A DNA stretch of 64,000 bases, taken from positions 29,714,051 to 29,778,050 of the forward strand of contig CM039516.1 in assembly GCA_022432975.1 (NCBI GenBank), in the 5' to 3' direction. The stretch comes from Begonia masoniana (lineage: Eukaryota > Streptophyta > Magnoliopsida > Cucurbitales > Begoniaceae). Made by a program: the position numbers and the translations under genes. How positions within the stretch are numbered: position 1 is the first letter of the stretch; each line of letters begins with the position of its first letter. Positions 52,667-63,754 of the stretch are shown piece after piece. The notes under the pieces were generated by a model that was given only the letters and a program-made list of their open reading frames with translations, was not told the origin of the DNA and did not search any database.

Positions 52667-55227
52667 TGTGACGACCCCTGACCCGATCGGGGTCCAAGAG
52701 CCATCACTCCGGGACATTTAACAGAAAGCAGGATACACATTTTTTTTTAACATAAGTGAACAGAACATTAGGAAACAAACAGAAAACAGACTGAACTTTT
52801 AAGAGTAAAACCTTAAAGCTTAACAGAGAAGGAAAACATTTTCGGAATTTGGAATCAAAACAGAGAAAAAGAAACAGAAAAAAAACTAGACTACAGAATG
52901 AATGGCAGAAGGAGAGCAGGAAGAGCAGGAAGATTAGAAGCAAGGAGAAATGAAACAGTGAAATCGGTGGATATAATAAGACAAAAGAAGAACAGTGTTC
53001 AGCGGAAGAGACTGAGTAAAACTGGGCGGAAGAGGTGGTGACGTCAGCCGAAAGATGGGTGACGTCAGGCGGAAGATACAGGCAGTAGACGGAATTCGGA
53101 GAATGTAAACTATGGGTGACGTCATCGGAGATGACGTCAGACGGAAGATGCAGGCAGCAGATGAGATCGGATGAGGTGATGACGTCAGCCGGATGATGGA
53201 TGACGTCAACTGGAAGATACAGGCATTTACGTAATTGGCAGAAGAAAAACCTATGGTGACGTGATCGGAAGAGGAGATGACGTCGGACGGAAGATGCAAG
53301 CAGCAGATGGAATCAGATGGGGTGATGACGTCAGCCGGAAGATGGATGACGTCAACATGAAGATACAGACATTAATCGTAATCGGCAGAAGAAAGCCTAA
53401 GGCAGAAACACTGTTTGGCGGTGGATATGAATAAGACAAAATATGAACAGTATCAATCGGTAGATATAGTTTCAAAGGCAGAATTTACAACTTTTGACAG
53501 GAAAACAAATAGACAGAGAGCATAAAACAGAAGACCCAAAAGACTCAGATTCTCAAACCACATCAAAACATGGTCCTCGAGCACAACAGAAGGTATAACA
53601 GAAACTTAAGGATACAGAAAATACTCCAAACCATTTTAGAATACTTCAGAACTTAATCCAACTGTCAAATACAGCACAAACAGAAGGCATGAAAGTTGTA
53701 GACCTTCAATACCCGATTCTAAACAAGGTTGTAGGACATACTTTACAATTGACAGATTCAAAGAAACAGACTGCATGGATAGTCCTAAAACCAGAAGTCA
53801 TCCATGCACAACTAACAGAGAATATTCCCAACAAATTTCCAGAACATTCAGAACATGAATAAACTGTCAAATACAGTAGTTTTGAAATTTAGACATCAAA
53901 ATCTGTGCATTGTTATAAAATCTGAGGATCAGTACAGAACCTAACATATATTTGCAGAATATCAAACACAGAAGTTCCTACAGAGTTTTTAAAACAAAAA
54001 CACAGAATCCTAGCAGAGTTGTTTTAAATCTAAACACCAGAGTCCCAGTAGGGTTTACAGACATAGGCTTGACTTTAAATACTTAAACCTTGGGACAGAA
54101 TTTGTCTGGCTGCAGCAACCACACCCCCATGAGCTCGATCCACCAGCCACCTATTCATCAGACTGAGGCACAAAGTCCTCATTTTCGGGTTCAGTACCTA
54201 CATCAGGGAGTTCACCTATGAGTCTAAAACTCAGTAAGAACATATTATAAATGCAGTGATGCAGAATGTTATGCATGCGGTTTTTCAGAATACAGTGACA
54301 GAGCATTTCATTACATTTCAGTGGCAGAGGGGTATAAGTGGGGCTTGTAGGGGAACTGGCAAGTGCACGACAGGCACGACAGAGATACAGAACAGAACAG
54401 AAACAGATATGGGGGCCAGTCCCCGTCCCACACTTAACCGGTACATTTCAGTCAGATTTTATCTTGCTTAACTTCAAAACCGTGTACAGAAAACAATTTT
54501 GCATGAACTTTCAGAAAATCGTGTATGCATGGACATTTACAGTGCTTACAGTTAATACAGCAGAGAACAAGAAGATAAAACAACAGGAACCTGAGCAGAA
54601 ACCACAGAACTTAACTCTAACCCTTCTACCCGAAACCAGCCAACAGAATGTAAAACCTAGTACCTCCGAGGGCCAATCTACGGATATGAACTTACCTGTT
54701 TGCTGTAGAGTTGATGTTCTTGATCGTCTCGGTTTCAGTAGTTTGTGAACCTAAAACGTGATTATACGGTCATTAACCCTAAGCCTCTCAAAAATCAGTA
54801 AATAGTGTAGTTAAACTTGTTAACTACCGATGGATATTACCTTCACTGAAAAAAATAGAAGAATGCAGGAGAAACAAAGTGTGGAACTTGTTTCAGTCGC
54901 CTGGAAGAAAGAATAGAGAGAAGAAAGAGAGGAAGCAGAGAAGTCAAATGAAGATTTTACGTAGGAGGAAGAACTTAGCTTCCTCAACAAGTTGCCAAGT
55001 GTCAGTTATCCACTGGCTATCTCCCACCAACCTTAATTTCTCTCCAATTTGCCCTTCCATTGGTTTTTAACTAAAACATTATTTAGTCAGTCGATTCGGT
55101 CTCACGAATCCCCTTCGTTCTATTAATCACATCGACAATTTTATTAAAACAGTCATTGCATTAATATCGGAGTAATCCCGTTTAATTATTCGGGGAAATA
55201 ATTACACGAAAAATGCCGGGTGTTACA
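52667..55227 (-). mobile_element. solo LTR of the same large family, copy 2
   Basis: 2,561 bp with ends TGTGACGACCC and GGGTGTTACA on the plus strand and an exact ATAAA duplication (52662-52666 and 55228-55232). Homologous to copy 1 in reverse: shared blocks include GTCTGGCTGCAGCAACCAC and AACTCAGTAAGAAC. No internal domain. It inserted into the truncated TRIM LTR or beside it. Confidence 0.92.
53039..53354. promoter_or_regulatory. array of eight TGACGTCA palindromes
   Basis: Eight perfect TGACGTCA octamers in 316 bp, embedded in a minisatellite with GGAAGATG spacers. TGACGTCA is the high-affinity core site of bZIP factors, including plant TGA-type factors. Whether any factor uses it here is inference. 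Confidence 0.85.
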
Positions 55228-55232
55228 ATAAA

Positions 55233-55339
55233 GCTCTGGCTGGTTCGACGGTGGCGGCCTCGCTGGCCGATTTGATGGTCCGGCCTATGAAGACGTTGAA
55301 GTTGTCTGACGTTCCGGAGGTCCACCCTTTCACTTAACA
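55233..55339 (+). other. coding-like tail, unidentified
   Basis: Directly after the LTR an open stretch reads ALAGSTVAASLADLMVRPMK, TLKLSDVPEVHPFT and a stop. It looks like a protein C-terminus, cut by older insertions; family unknown. Confidence 0.35.
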
Positions 55340-55425
55340 ACTAATCTCTCAGCTATTTTAATATATGGCGATTTGAATAATCTGCAAAATTCAAAAATAA
55401 AATTTGATATTAGCAAATTTGGTGA

Positions 55426-55620
55426 TAGGACGCACTCTCGGACGGTGCTGACCGTCCTCTCTGTAAAAAACGAGAGATCGGACGCACTCTCGAAGGGTGA
55501 TGACCGTCCTCTCTATGAACAATGAAAGATCGGACGCACTCTGCGATGGTGATGACTGTCCTCTCTGTGCAAATCGAGAGATCGGACGCACTGTCAGACG
55601 GTGGTGACCGTCCTCTCGGT
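55426..55620. repeat. 63-bp minisatellite, about 3 units
   Basis: Units contain GATCGGACGCACTCTCGAAG and TGACCGTCCTCTCT. Frames through it are artefacts. Confidence 0.88.
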
Positions 55621-55809
55621 GAAAAATTGGGATATCTCAAATTTTTTTACCTAAAAATTGAACTAAATAATTTAAAAATGATAAATTCATACCCTGGAGT
55701 AAGTTTCGGTCGAATTTATGCAAAAACATTGCCGAACGTTAGAGAGAAAATCGATCCCGAGAGTTTTTATCTTGCGAATAGGTTCGAAAAGCTCTTTGGA
55801 CTGATATAA

Positions 55810-56070
55810 TTAAGAGAACAGACGCACCCTTGGACGGTCATGACCGTCCTCTCTAGCCCTAATTTAAAGAACGGACGGACTCTACTTAAGAGCGTCCTTC
55901 CGTTCTCTTGAAAGGACGGACTGTACTTTTAAGGGTCTGTCTGTTTTAGGCTAAATTCTAGAACGGACAGACTGTCTTTTGCAAGAGTCCGTTCATTCTA
56001 TGGACCGGACGGACTCTGTTTTCAAGAGTCTATCCGTTCTACAGCAAACTTCGGAAACGGACAGTGATAG
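55810..56070. repeat. GAACGGAC inverted-repeat cluster
   Basis: Several short hairpins such as GAACGGACGGACTC ... TCCTTCCGTTC in 260 bp, related in motif to the cluster at 60937. Confidence 0.75.
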
Positions 56071-56079
56071 GACCGTACG

Positions 56080-57655
56080 CCAAAGTTTGTTTTGTTAAGT
56101 TATTAATACTTCAAGGTTTGGATCGTCAAATATTATACTTTAAGGTTAGAATCGAAAAAACTGGTTATTTTGAGGTCCAAAGCGGTAATTTCTCAATTTT
56201 AAATCCATTCTGAATCTGTGTAATATTATTTCTATTTTAAGCAGTGTAATTTAATAACTTGACGTGACAAAATTATTCAATACAATCTATTTATTTTTAT
56301 GTATTTATATGATATTTTTATCAATGAAATAGTGATGATTGTAATCGCATAAAAATATGAGATTAAAATATAAAATTAAAAAATAATTTTTTTCAAAATC
56401 ACAAAACTCAATCATCTCCGATGCATTTCCTACAAGATATTTCTCATATCATTCAGTCATTATTCTCGAACAACACTTTCTAGTGATAAATATATCGAGT
56501 CGACCATAGATTGGATGCGACACCGACAAGATCTTCTATCTAATGTATAGATACATACATAGATGGATCTTCTGTCTAATATATAGATACATTTAGATAA
56601 TTCTTCTGTCTAATTTCCGCCTTGACATTGTACATGATTATTTGGATCCAGTATATATTCTTCCCCACTTTGTAAACCAACGTTCATAATTTAGTATACA
56701 CTTGTCAACAGTTGTGCTTCAGGACTAAGTTTGAGTCATGCTTGTGGTAGGATTATGGGACACAATTCTTCATTTTAGTTGCAGGTCTGCATAGAACTCG
56801 CATCAGGCTAAATCTATTCCAAAAGACTTCAACGTGTATCTAACACACCAAAAATGTGTTCTTTTTCAGTTTCTTTTTTTTTTTTTTTTTTAATTTTTAA
56901 AACATATTTGTGCACATGATTTTCACACGATAGAAACGACAGGGAGTTGAAGGAGATTTTTAAAATGAAAAAATAGGATTATTTGGAGAAGTTAATATTA
57001 TTTTGAACTCAGATAAAATACGCAGATATAAAATTCAAATGAAAGTTGAAGCCTCCCTGATTTTTTCCTTACAGAAAAATGTCTTTGTTCTTGTGTCATG
57101 ACTTGTTGCTGTTATGTGCAAGTGTTGGGTTAATGCATTATCTTGACTTTAGTAATTGAATATCCATATAGTTTTTTATTTCTGTTAAAATGAAAATTTT
57201 CCACCATCTTGCAGGACTCGAAAATATGACTTCTAAAACATGGTAGCTCCACCGTCTTTCAATCTCAAATACTCCGAGTCGACTCGTAACGAATTTTTTC
57301 CCCAAAAAGTAGTTTTTTTTTTTTTAAAATTATTAGCTGTCCAAGTTCGTGAAATTTAATATAACTATGTTGAAAGAGTTTCATTTACTTAGTTGTGTTG
57401 ATTGAGACTGGAAATTCATTTATCTTAGCCTGCACTATCCACCATTGTTACATTTGGAGCTTCAAGAATCTCTACTTATACGTCTCCATAATCATTCTTA
57501 GTCTAAGCTCTTTATATCAAATGGCTTGATTATTGAAAATTAAGCATTGTTAATTGACTCCAAATACTCAATTATTTGTTCTTGGTCATATTTAAACTAT
57601 AATTAAACATAATTTGTTGATATTTCTTTAAAATATCAGCTTCGCAAAGTATATT
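56080..57655. other. AT-rich intergenic DNA
   Basis: Two T runs and a short ACATAGATGGATCTTCTGTC duplication near 56530-56610. No gene seen. Confidence 0.55.
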
Positions 57656-60100
57656 TGTGACGCCCCAAAACCGTACCCGATCGGGGTCCGGGATCGGAGT
57701 CATCACACCGGACATTTTACAGAAACAAGACATATTTTTTTTTCTTCTTTTAAACTTATATGAGATCAGACCGGACACCTACAGAACTTTAAACAGAGGA
57801 AGAGAAAGAGTTCTGGATTTGAAATCACACGGAAAAGCACTAAAAGAGATTCTGGATAACAGTTACAAATGGAAACAGGAAACAGAAAAACATCGGCGGA
57901 AGACCTAGTATAAAAGAACTTCGGTGGATTAAATAAAACTTAATGCAAAACCCTGAACATAAAATTTTACAGAGAAGGAAGGACTACGGTGAGTAACAGA
58001 ACTATGCACAATTCGGAAATGAATAATAGAAGAGAAGAAATGGCGAAGAAAATAATTAAACAGAATGAACAGGAAGTAAACCAGAAATCATAAGCATGAA
58101 AGCAGGAAGCTGTTGGGCGAAAGACGTAAAACAATGGATGACGTCATCGGGAGAGAAGATGACATCAGCCGGAAGACGCAGGAAGCAACTGTGAAATAAC
58201 TGGGCGGAAGACTAAACATTACGGGCAGTGGTGAATGAAATTTTCTAAAGACAGTGAAACAGACGGGCAGCGGTTGATTCAGATACGACAAAATCGCTGA
58301 CATCAGCCGGAAGAGAAGATGACGTCAACCGGAAGATGCAAGCAGTAAACATAATCGGCAGAAGATGATGACGTCAACCGGTAGATGGGTGACGTCAACC
58401 GGTAGATGAAGACAATAAACGAGACCGGCAGAAGGTGATGACGTCAGCCGGAAGATGGATGACGTCAACCGGTAGATGAATTTTAAAACAAGCAGAATTG
58501 CACATTCCACCAGTGGATGTCGAATACGACAAAACAGATGACGTCAACCGGAAGATGGATGACGTCAACCGGTAGATGAACACTTAAAACAGCAGTGAAC
58601 GTGATCGGAAGATGCAGTTTTTGAGATAAAACTTGGCAAATTTTAACATAAAGACTTACAGGCAGGGAACATCGTAATAGGAGGCATGAGGGCTTCAGAC
58701 CTTCAAACCCAATTTCAAAACAAAGTTTTTGAATCATACTCTACAAATGACAGGAGTTCAATCAGACAAACTGCATGGATAGCTCTAATTTTCGAGACTA
58801 TCCATGCATGACCTGAAAAGGGAGAACTCAAGCAGTTCCAGAATGTTTTCAAAACATTTAAAATATATGGATACAATCTGTCAAATACAGAGGTTTTGAA
58901 TACATCAACAACAGAATATTTCAGGAGACAACTATCAATGGTCAAACAGAGATTTAAAACTCAAACACAAGAAACTATACATTACATATCCAGCAGAATT
59001 TCCTACAGAGTTTTAAACAAAACACAGGACTATACAGAGTTGTAAACAGAACGCCAGAATTCCAGAAAAGGTTTTACAGACATAGACTTTACTTTAAATA
59101 CTTAAACCTCGGGGCAGAATTTGTCTGGCTGCAGCAACCACCCCCAATGAGCTCAATTCCCCAACTACATCAGCTCGTCATTATGAGGCACAAGGTCCTC
59201 ATCTGGAGTATCCGTACCTACAACAGGGAGTTCACCTATGAGCCTAGAGCTCAGTAAGAACATATCAGAAATAAATGCAGTGATGCATATGCTATGCATG
59301 AACGTTTCAAATACAGGAACATTACATTACATTACATTTCACTGGACAGGGAGGTATAAGTGGGAGGAGGAGCTGGCGCAACAGGGTGTACATGCCGCTT
59401 CAGGACATAACAGGAGTACTTGACAGGATGCCAGTCCTCATCCACACTTAACCGTACATTACATTACAGATTTTATCTTACTTACTTCAAAACCAGTGCT
59501 GAAAACATTTGCATGATTTTACAGGAAAACGTGTATGCATGAATAAGTGCGATGCTTAAACTTAACATTCACAGACGGCAGAATGATACAACAGGAAGAC
59601 AGGATATGATGGAGACATATTTAACTTAAAGCATAACCTAAAACCTATCTACCCATAACATACCTAGTACCTCCAAGTTGTAGGGCCTCAAGGGCCAACG
59701 TAAATGCATGAACTTACCTGTTTGCAGCAATGCAGTGTGCTCGAACGCCCCTGGAAAGCTCGGATCTGTAAATGGATGTACAGAATTCAAACACGCTACA
59801 AATGCTAACTAATATCTCGTAGGAAATGCAGCAAACACGTTTCAACACTTTAGAAAACACACCAACGTGTTTTCATCCAAAAACAGTGAGTTTTCTCTAA
59901 AATAATAACCCTAAATCTCAGTGAAAACTCGCATTAAACTTGTCCAAATTCGTTAGCATTCAACCAGACATTTACCTCAGCGGGAAAACAGAAAGGAGCC
60001 GAGGAGATCGAAGTAACTTCGATGGTTGTTCGTCGACTAGAAGAGAGAAAACAGGAGGGAGTTTCACGCCAGAATGAAGAGAAGAACGGGAGGGAAGGAA
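57656..60100 (-). mobile_element. LTR of the same large family, copy 3, truncated
   Basis: Begins TGTGACGCCCC on the plus strand and follows copy 2 through the conserved blocks (GTCTGGCTGCAGCAACCAC at 59124, CATGAACTTACCTGTTTGC at 59708), but ends at 60100 about 300 bp before the expected end, where a new element starts. It carries the TGACGTCA array at 58139-58567. Confidence 0.88.
58139..58567. promoter_or_regulatory. second TGACGTCA palindrome array
   Basis: Eight perfect TGACGTCA octamers in 429 bp, most in the frame TGACGTCAACCGGTAGATG. Some intervening units have TGACATCA. Confidence 0.85.
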
Positions 60101-60351
60101 TGTAACGCCCGGGAATTTTAAAAGGAAAAATTGGAGAGAAAATAAAAGAATAGTAAAATAATTGTTTTAAGTAATTTAAAAATAAAAGTGAATAAGTTTG
60201 GTTAACCTAATTGGTTAATTAATTTAGACTCGGGCACTTCCAGTGAAATTAAGCCGAGGGTTATAATTAAGAACGAGATTTAACGGAATTTACGGAAGAG
60301 CAAAACGGTATATTAAAAGAGTTAATAAGAATTTATAGGAGTATTGTTATT

Positions 60352-60382
<31 letters not shown>

Positions 60383-61440
60383 AAAATAATAATAATAACA
60401 ATAAAAACAAATCGAACAACAGAATCGATTTCTGTTGTTCGAGCTCGCCCGACGCCGAGAGACAGGGGAGAAGAGGGAGGCGACGAGCGATGATCTCTGG
60501 CGTTCAACCTCGACGTTTTCCGGCCAGAAGACGTCGGCGAATCCTAGGCTGCCGTTTCCGGCCGACTCCGCGCACGAACCGACCAGGTGAGCTCGGTTTT
60601 CTCTGTTTTGGTTCGGTTTAGGGCTATGTGTGACAGCTCGATTGAGCTCCGATCTCCGGCCAATTTGGGTCACCTCTGGCGTGGGTTTGCCGACCCTTGG
60701 TCCGGCTTTGGTCGACTGGCAGTGGTGAGCCCGATTTGGGTGAAATTCAGTGAATGCCCGATTTAGGGCACTCGGGTTTTGCTTAATGTAGCTTCGATTT
60801 TAGGTTAGATTATTCTAATTGAGTGTATATGTGGTCGATTGGTGAAGAAATTGATGAGTTTTGAAGATTAGCCGCAATAACTCGAACCGTGGCAAAAATC
60901 AGAGCCCGGTGAAACTCGGCTTTCACAGCCATAACCCGGACGGACTCAATATTGGTCTGTTCGTCCTGGCTAAGGCTATGATCACCTGGACGGACGGGTT
61001 GAAATCGCGTCCGTCCGGGTAATTCTAAAAAACCGATTTTGACCTAGGGCTCGGATTTTTGCGTTCTAAACGTAAAAATTTAAACTAAATCAATACAAAA
61101 GGAGTAAGATATTACCTGATGCGTTTTTCGCTTGAGAATCGCACAAGAAATTTGTAGAGCGTCGAGAGAAAACGAATTCCGGCCACTGTGAATACCGGCT
61201 TTGAACGATTATAATCGAGGACCCGGACGGACGGGAAAATATTCCATCCGTCCGGAAAATTTTTAAGTTAACCCGGACAGACGGGGAATTACAGAGTCCG
61301 AACGGGCTACGTGGCAACTATGTGGCAGATTACAATTGAACGATAAATTGGGGACGGACGGCTCTTTTAGCCGTCCGTCTGGGTTGGGGCCAAATTTGGT
61401 CTGGACGGACGCAATCCAGGTCCGTCCGTCCGGCGTGGTT
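60101..61440 (+). mobile_element. LTR-like sequence with TGTAACGCCCGGG start
   Basis: The start resembles the 48122 solo LTR start and abuts the truncated copy 3 without a gap. It contains a (TAT)n run at 60347-60380 with a mirrored ATA run, a GC-rich block with splice-like sites, and the hairpin cluster from 60937. No matching 3' end or duplication was found, so the right limit is a guess. Confidence 0.45.
60937..61432. repeat. GGACGGACG hairpin cluster
   Basis: At least five inverted pairs of GGACGGAC and GTCCGTCC. The clearest is GACGGACGGCT (61353-61363), a 5-base loop and AGCCGTCCGTC (61369-61379), a perfect 11-bp stem. Confidence 0.88.
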
Positions 61441-61574
61441 ATATTTGGCAGATTTTCAATACGTGGTGGTTTGATTTGTTAGAAAATTTTGTTTGTGGTT
61501 GAATTCAGAAAACTCAAGTAGTTGGTGGTCGTTTTTGGAAATTTCCCTAAATATTTGCATGGTTTTCAAATGGA

Positions 61575-61694
61575 AATCGAGAAAGTATTGTGGAGGAAGG
61601 TGGTCTAGATTCATTGCTTGTGCTGTTGCAATCAACACAAAACCCAACAATAATCAGAGTGGCTTCGGGGGCAATCGCCATTTTGGCAATGACC
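61575..61694 (+). pseudogene. armadillo-repeat kinesin (ARK-like) fragment
   Basis: An open stretch ESIVEEGGLDSLLVLLQSTQ, NPTIIRVASGAIAILAMT is one ARM repeat in the form found in plant armadillo-repeat kinesins, microtubule motors of cell growth. The neighbouring repeats and motor domain are absent, and the LRR gene begins about 40 bp later. Confidence 0.7.
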
Positions 61695-61732
61695 TATATA
61701 AGAGAAAAACTAGAGAGAGAAAGAGAGAGAAA

Positions 61733-62158
61733 ATGGGTGTTCTTGCATTTGTCTTCGCTTTCCTCTTTGTTCTTCTCTTCTTCCCGAATCCTTGCTGGGT
61801 TTCTGCAAACGACGAGCTCAGAGCATTACTCGCTGTGAAAATAGCTCTAGACCCAGAAAACCAGTACCTTTCTTCATCAATGGCGAACCATGCGGCGGCT
61901 CATTCGAAGGATTAGCTTGTAACGAGAAAAACCAAGTATGTAACATTTCTCTTCAGGGAAAAGGCCTCTCTGGAAAACTGTTTCCTTCCATTTGCGAGCT
62001 CAAGCACTTAACTGGACTTTACCTCCATTACAACTCTCTGGTCGGTGAGATTCCCGGAGTAATTGCTAATCTGACTGAGCTCACTGATTTTTATCTGAAT
62101 GTCAACAATCTCTCTGGCGATATTCCTTCCCAGATCGGAAATATGGCTAGCCTACAAG
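61733..62158 (+). pseudogene. LRR receptor-like kinase, first exon
   Basis: ATG at 61733: MGVLAFVFAFLFVLLFFPNP is a signal peptide, then NDELRALLAVKIALDPENQY. A small deletion near 61870-61880 shifts the frame at the Trp-rich LRR cap; the frame then reads GEPCGGSFEGLACNEKNQV, LSGKLFPSICELKHLTGLYL, LTDFYLNVNNLSGDIPSQIG and ends at a GTTGGT donor. These are the N-terminal cap and first LRRs of a plasma-membrane receptor kinase. Kinase domain not in the window; a copia element follows in the presumed intron. Confidence 0.88.
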
Positions 62159-62445
62159 GTTGGTTGCTATTTTCAGTTAAACTTCTCTTTGCTGCATTTC
62201 ATGGTTCTCATTCTTTCTTTAGATGTTACTGTGAACTGTTATTTTTAACCATTTTTTTTTTCAAATTTCTTATCTTTTTTTCCGGCATTTTTTGCTTTGT
62301 TAAAGTTCATAGACTGTGTTTATGCCTAGGTTCGACTTAGTGTTTTACGAACCTCTGTAGTTTTATATTTTTGCTATGATTTCGTTGTTTTGATCTGAGA
62401 AAATGTTAAAAATCTTAACTTTTTCTTTTTCGTGTAGCTTGTCCC
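62159..62445. other. intron-like DNA
   Basis: T-rich, no gene, between the LRR exon and the copia LTR. Confidence 0.6.
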
Positions 62446-62642
62446 TGTTAGAGTATGACTATTTGTAATAATAGTTAGTTGAGTATCACTATTTGTAATA
62501 GTAGTTTAGTTTAGTTTTACCTCTTTCCGAAGTTCATCATTGTTTTACTGTACATATATATTGTACACGGTTACTCTTCAAAAATTGAATGAGAAATTTT
62601 CATTTTCCTTTTGCCGCCTTCATCTTCTTCTTCCTCTAACAT
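62446..62642 (+). repeat. copia 5' LTR
   Basis: TGTTAG...CTAACA mirror ends, 197 bp, with a TATATATTGTACACGG core-promoter-like region at 62554. Confidence 0.82.
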
Positions 62643-62676
62643 TTCTCTTGCTCTGGTGAATCTGGAAACTCAACTT

Positions 62677-62688
62677 GGTATCAGAGCA
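62677..62688 (+). other. copia primer binding site
   Basis: TGGTATCAGAGC, complement of the initiator tRNA-Met 3' end. It lies 34 bases after the LTR end, farther than the usual few bases. Confidence 0.85.
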
Positions 62689-62692
62689 GCAG

Positions 62693-63754
62693 ATGACGTT
62701 TCCAAGTTCAACAATTCCCTCCCCTTCTTCAACCTCTCCCTCGTCTATCTCTCTGCCGCCTTTTCCCACCGCAAATCAAGTCTCAAACATCAAACTCAAC
62801 AATTCCAACTATCTATTCTGGAAAGCACAATTGCTCAATATAGTTATTGCCAATGCACTTGAAACCATTCTGGACGGAACTCTCCCTCAACCCCCACAAT
62901 TTCTAGACAACCTTTCATCGCAGATTAACCCCGATTTTACCTCATGGCAACGCTTCAATCGCCTTCTGATGAGCTGGGTTTTCTCCTCATTATCGGAAGA
63001 ACTTCTCCCAATCGTTATCTCCTACTCCCCTGCTGCTGACATGTGGACAGCTCTGGCTCGCCGTTTTGCATCCTCATCACTTGCTCGGATCACAGAGTTA
63101 CGCGGCCAGCTCCACTCTCTCACCAAAGATGGCCTCTCCGTTTCCCAGTACACCCAAAGGCTCACCTCCATCTGCAACACTCTCGCAGCTATCGGCCACC
63201 CCGTCTCCCTCAGCGATCAAGTAATTTATCTTCTTGGTGGTCTTGGCAGCGACTACAACTCTTTCGTCACCTCTATTAGAAATCGCACCGACGAGCCCTC
63301 CATGGAAGAAATCTATAGCCTGTTACAGAGCTACGAATTTCGCCTTGAGAAACAATATCTGGTCACCTCTCTTCAGATGCCTAACTCCGTTCAGGCCCTC
63401 GCCGTCGCTCAGCAGCCTTTCCGACCGGCGTCGCTTCCTCGGCCATTCGGCGCTCCAGCTCTGCGCCCTGGAATTTTTCCTTTGCATCAGTATTCAACCG
63501 GTTTTGGGTCTTCACCGACGCCTCCACCCGTTTGGCTACCCAACCGCCCCACCAATAAACCCAACTGGCCCAAATGCCAAATCTGCCAAAAGCCGAGCCA
63601 CACCGCTTCAGCCTGCTTCCACCATTTCAACCATTCCTACAAGACTGGCCCACTTTATCAAACCCGCCCATCAACCTTCTCAGCCCCACCCCCTTTAGCC
63701 TATCAAGCCAGCCCACTATCCCTATTTTTATCCACCCGACCCGTCCACTTATAA
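62693..63754 (+). pseudogene. copia gag
   Basis: From ATG at 62693: MTFPSSTIPSPSS, then the UBN2-type gag core (IKLNNSNYLFWKAQLLNIVI, FTSWQRFNRLLMSWVFSSLS, ARITELRGQLHSLTKDGLSV, SDQVIYLLGGLGSDYNSFVT) and a CCHC knuckle CQICQKPSHTASAC near residue 305. The frame runs into an early stop at 63754; protease is in another frame, so one or two bases have been lost or gained near 63710. Confidence 0.9.

Noticed and set aside
60347..60410. A coding poly-Asn tract on the minus strand
   Set aside because: It is a TAT/ATA microsatellite; the frame has no supported protein around it.
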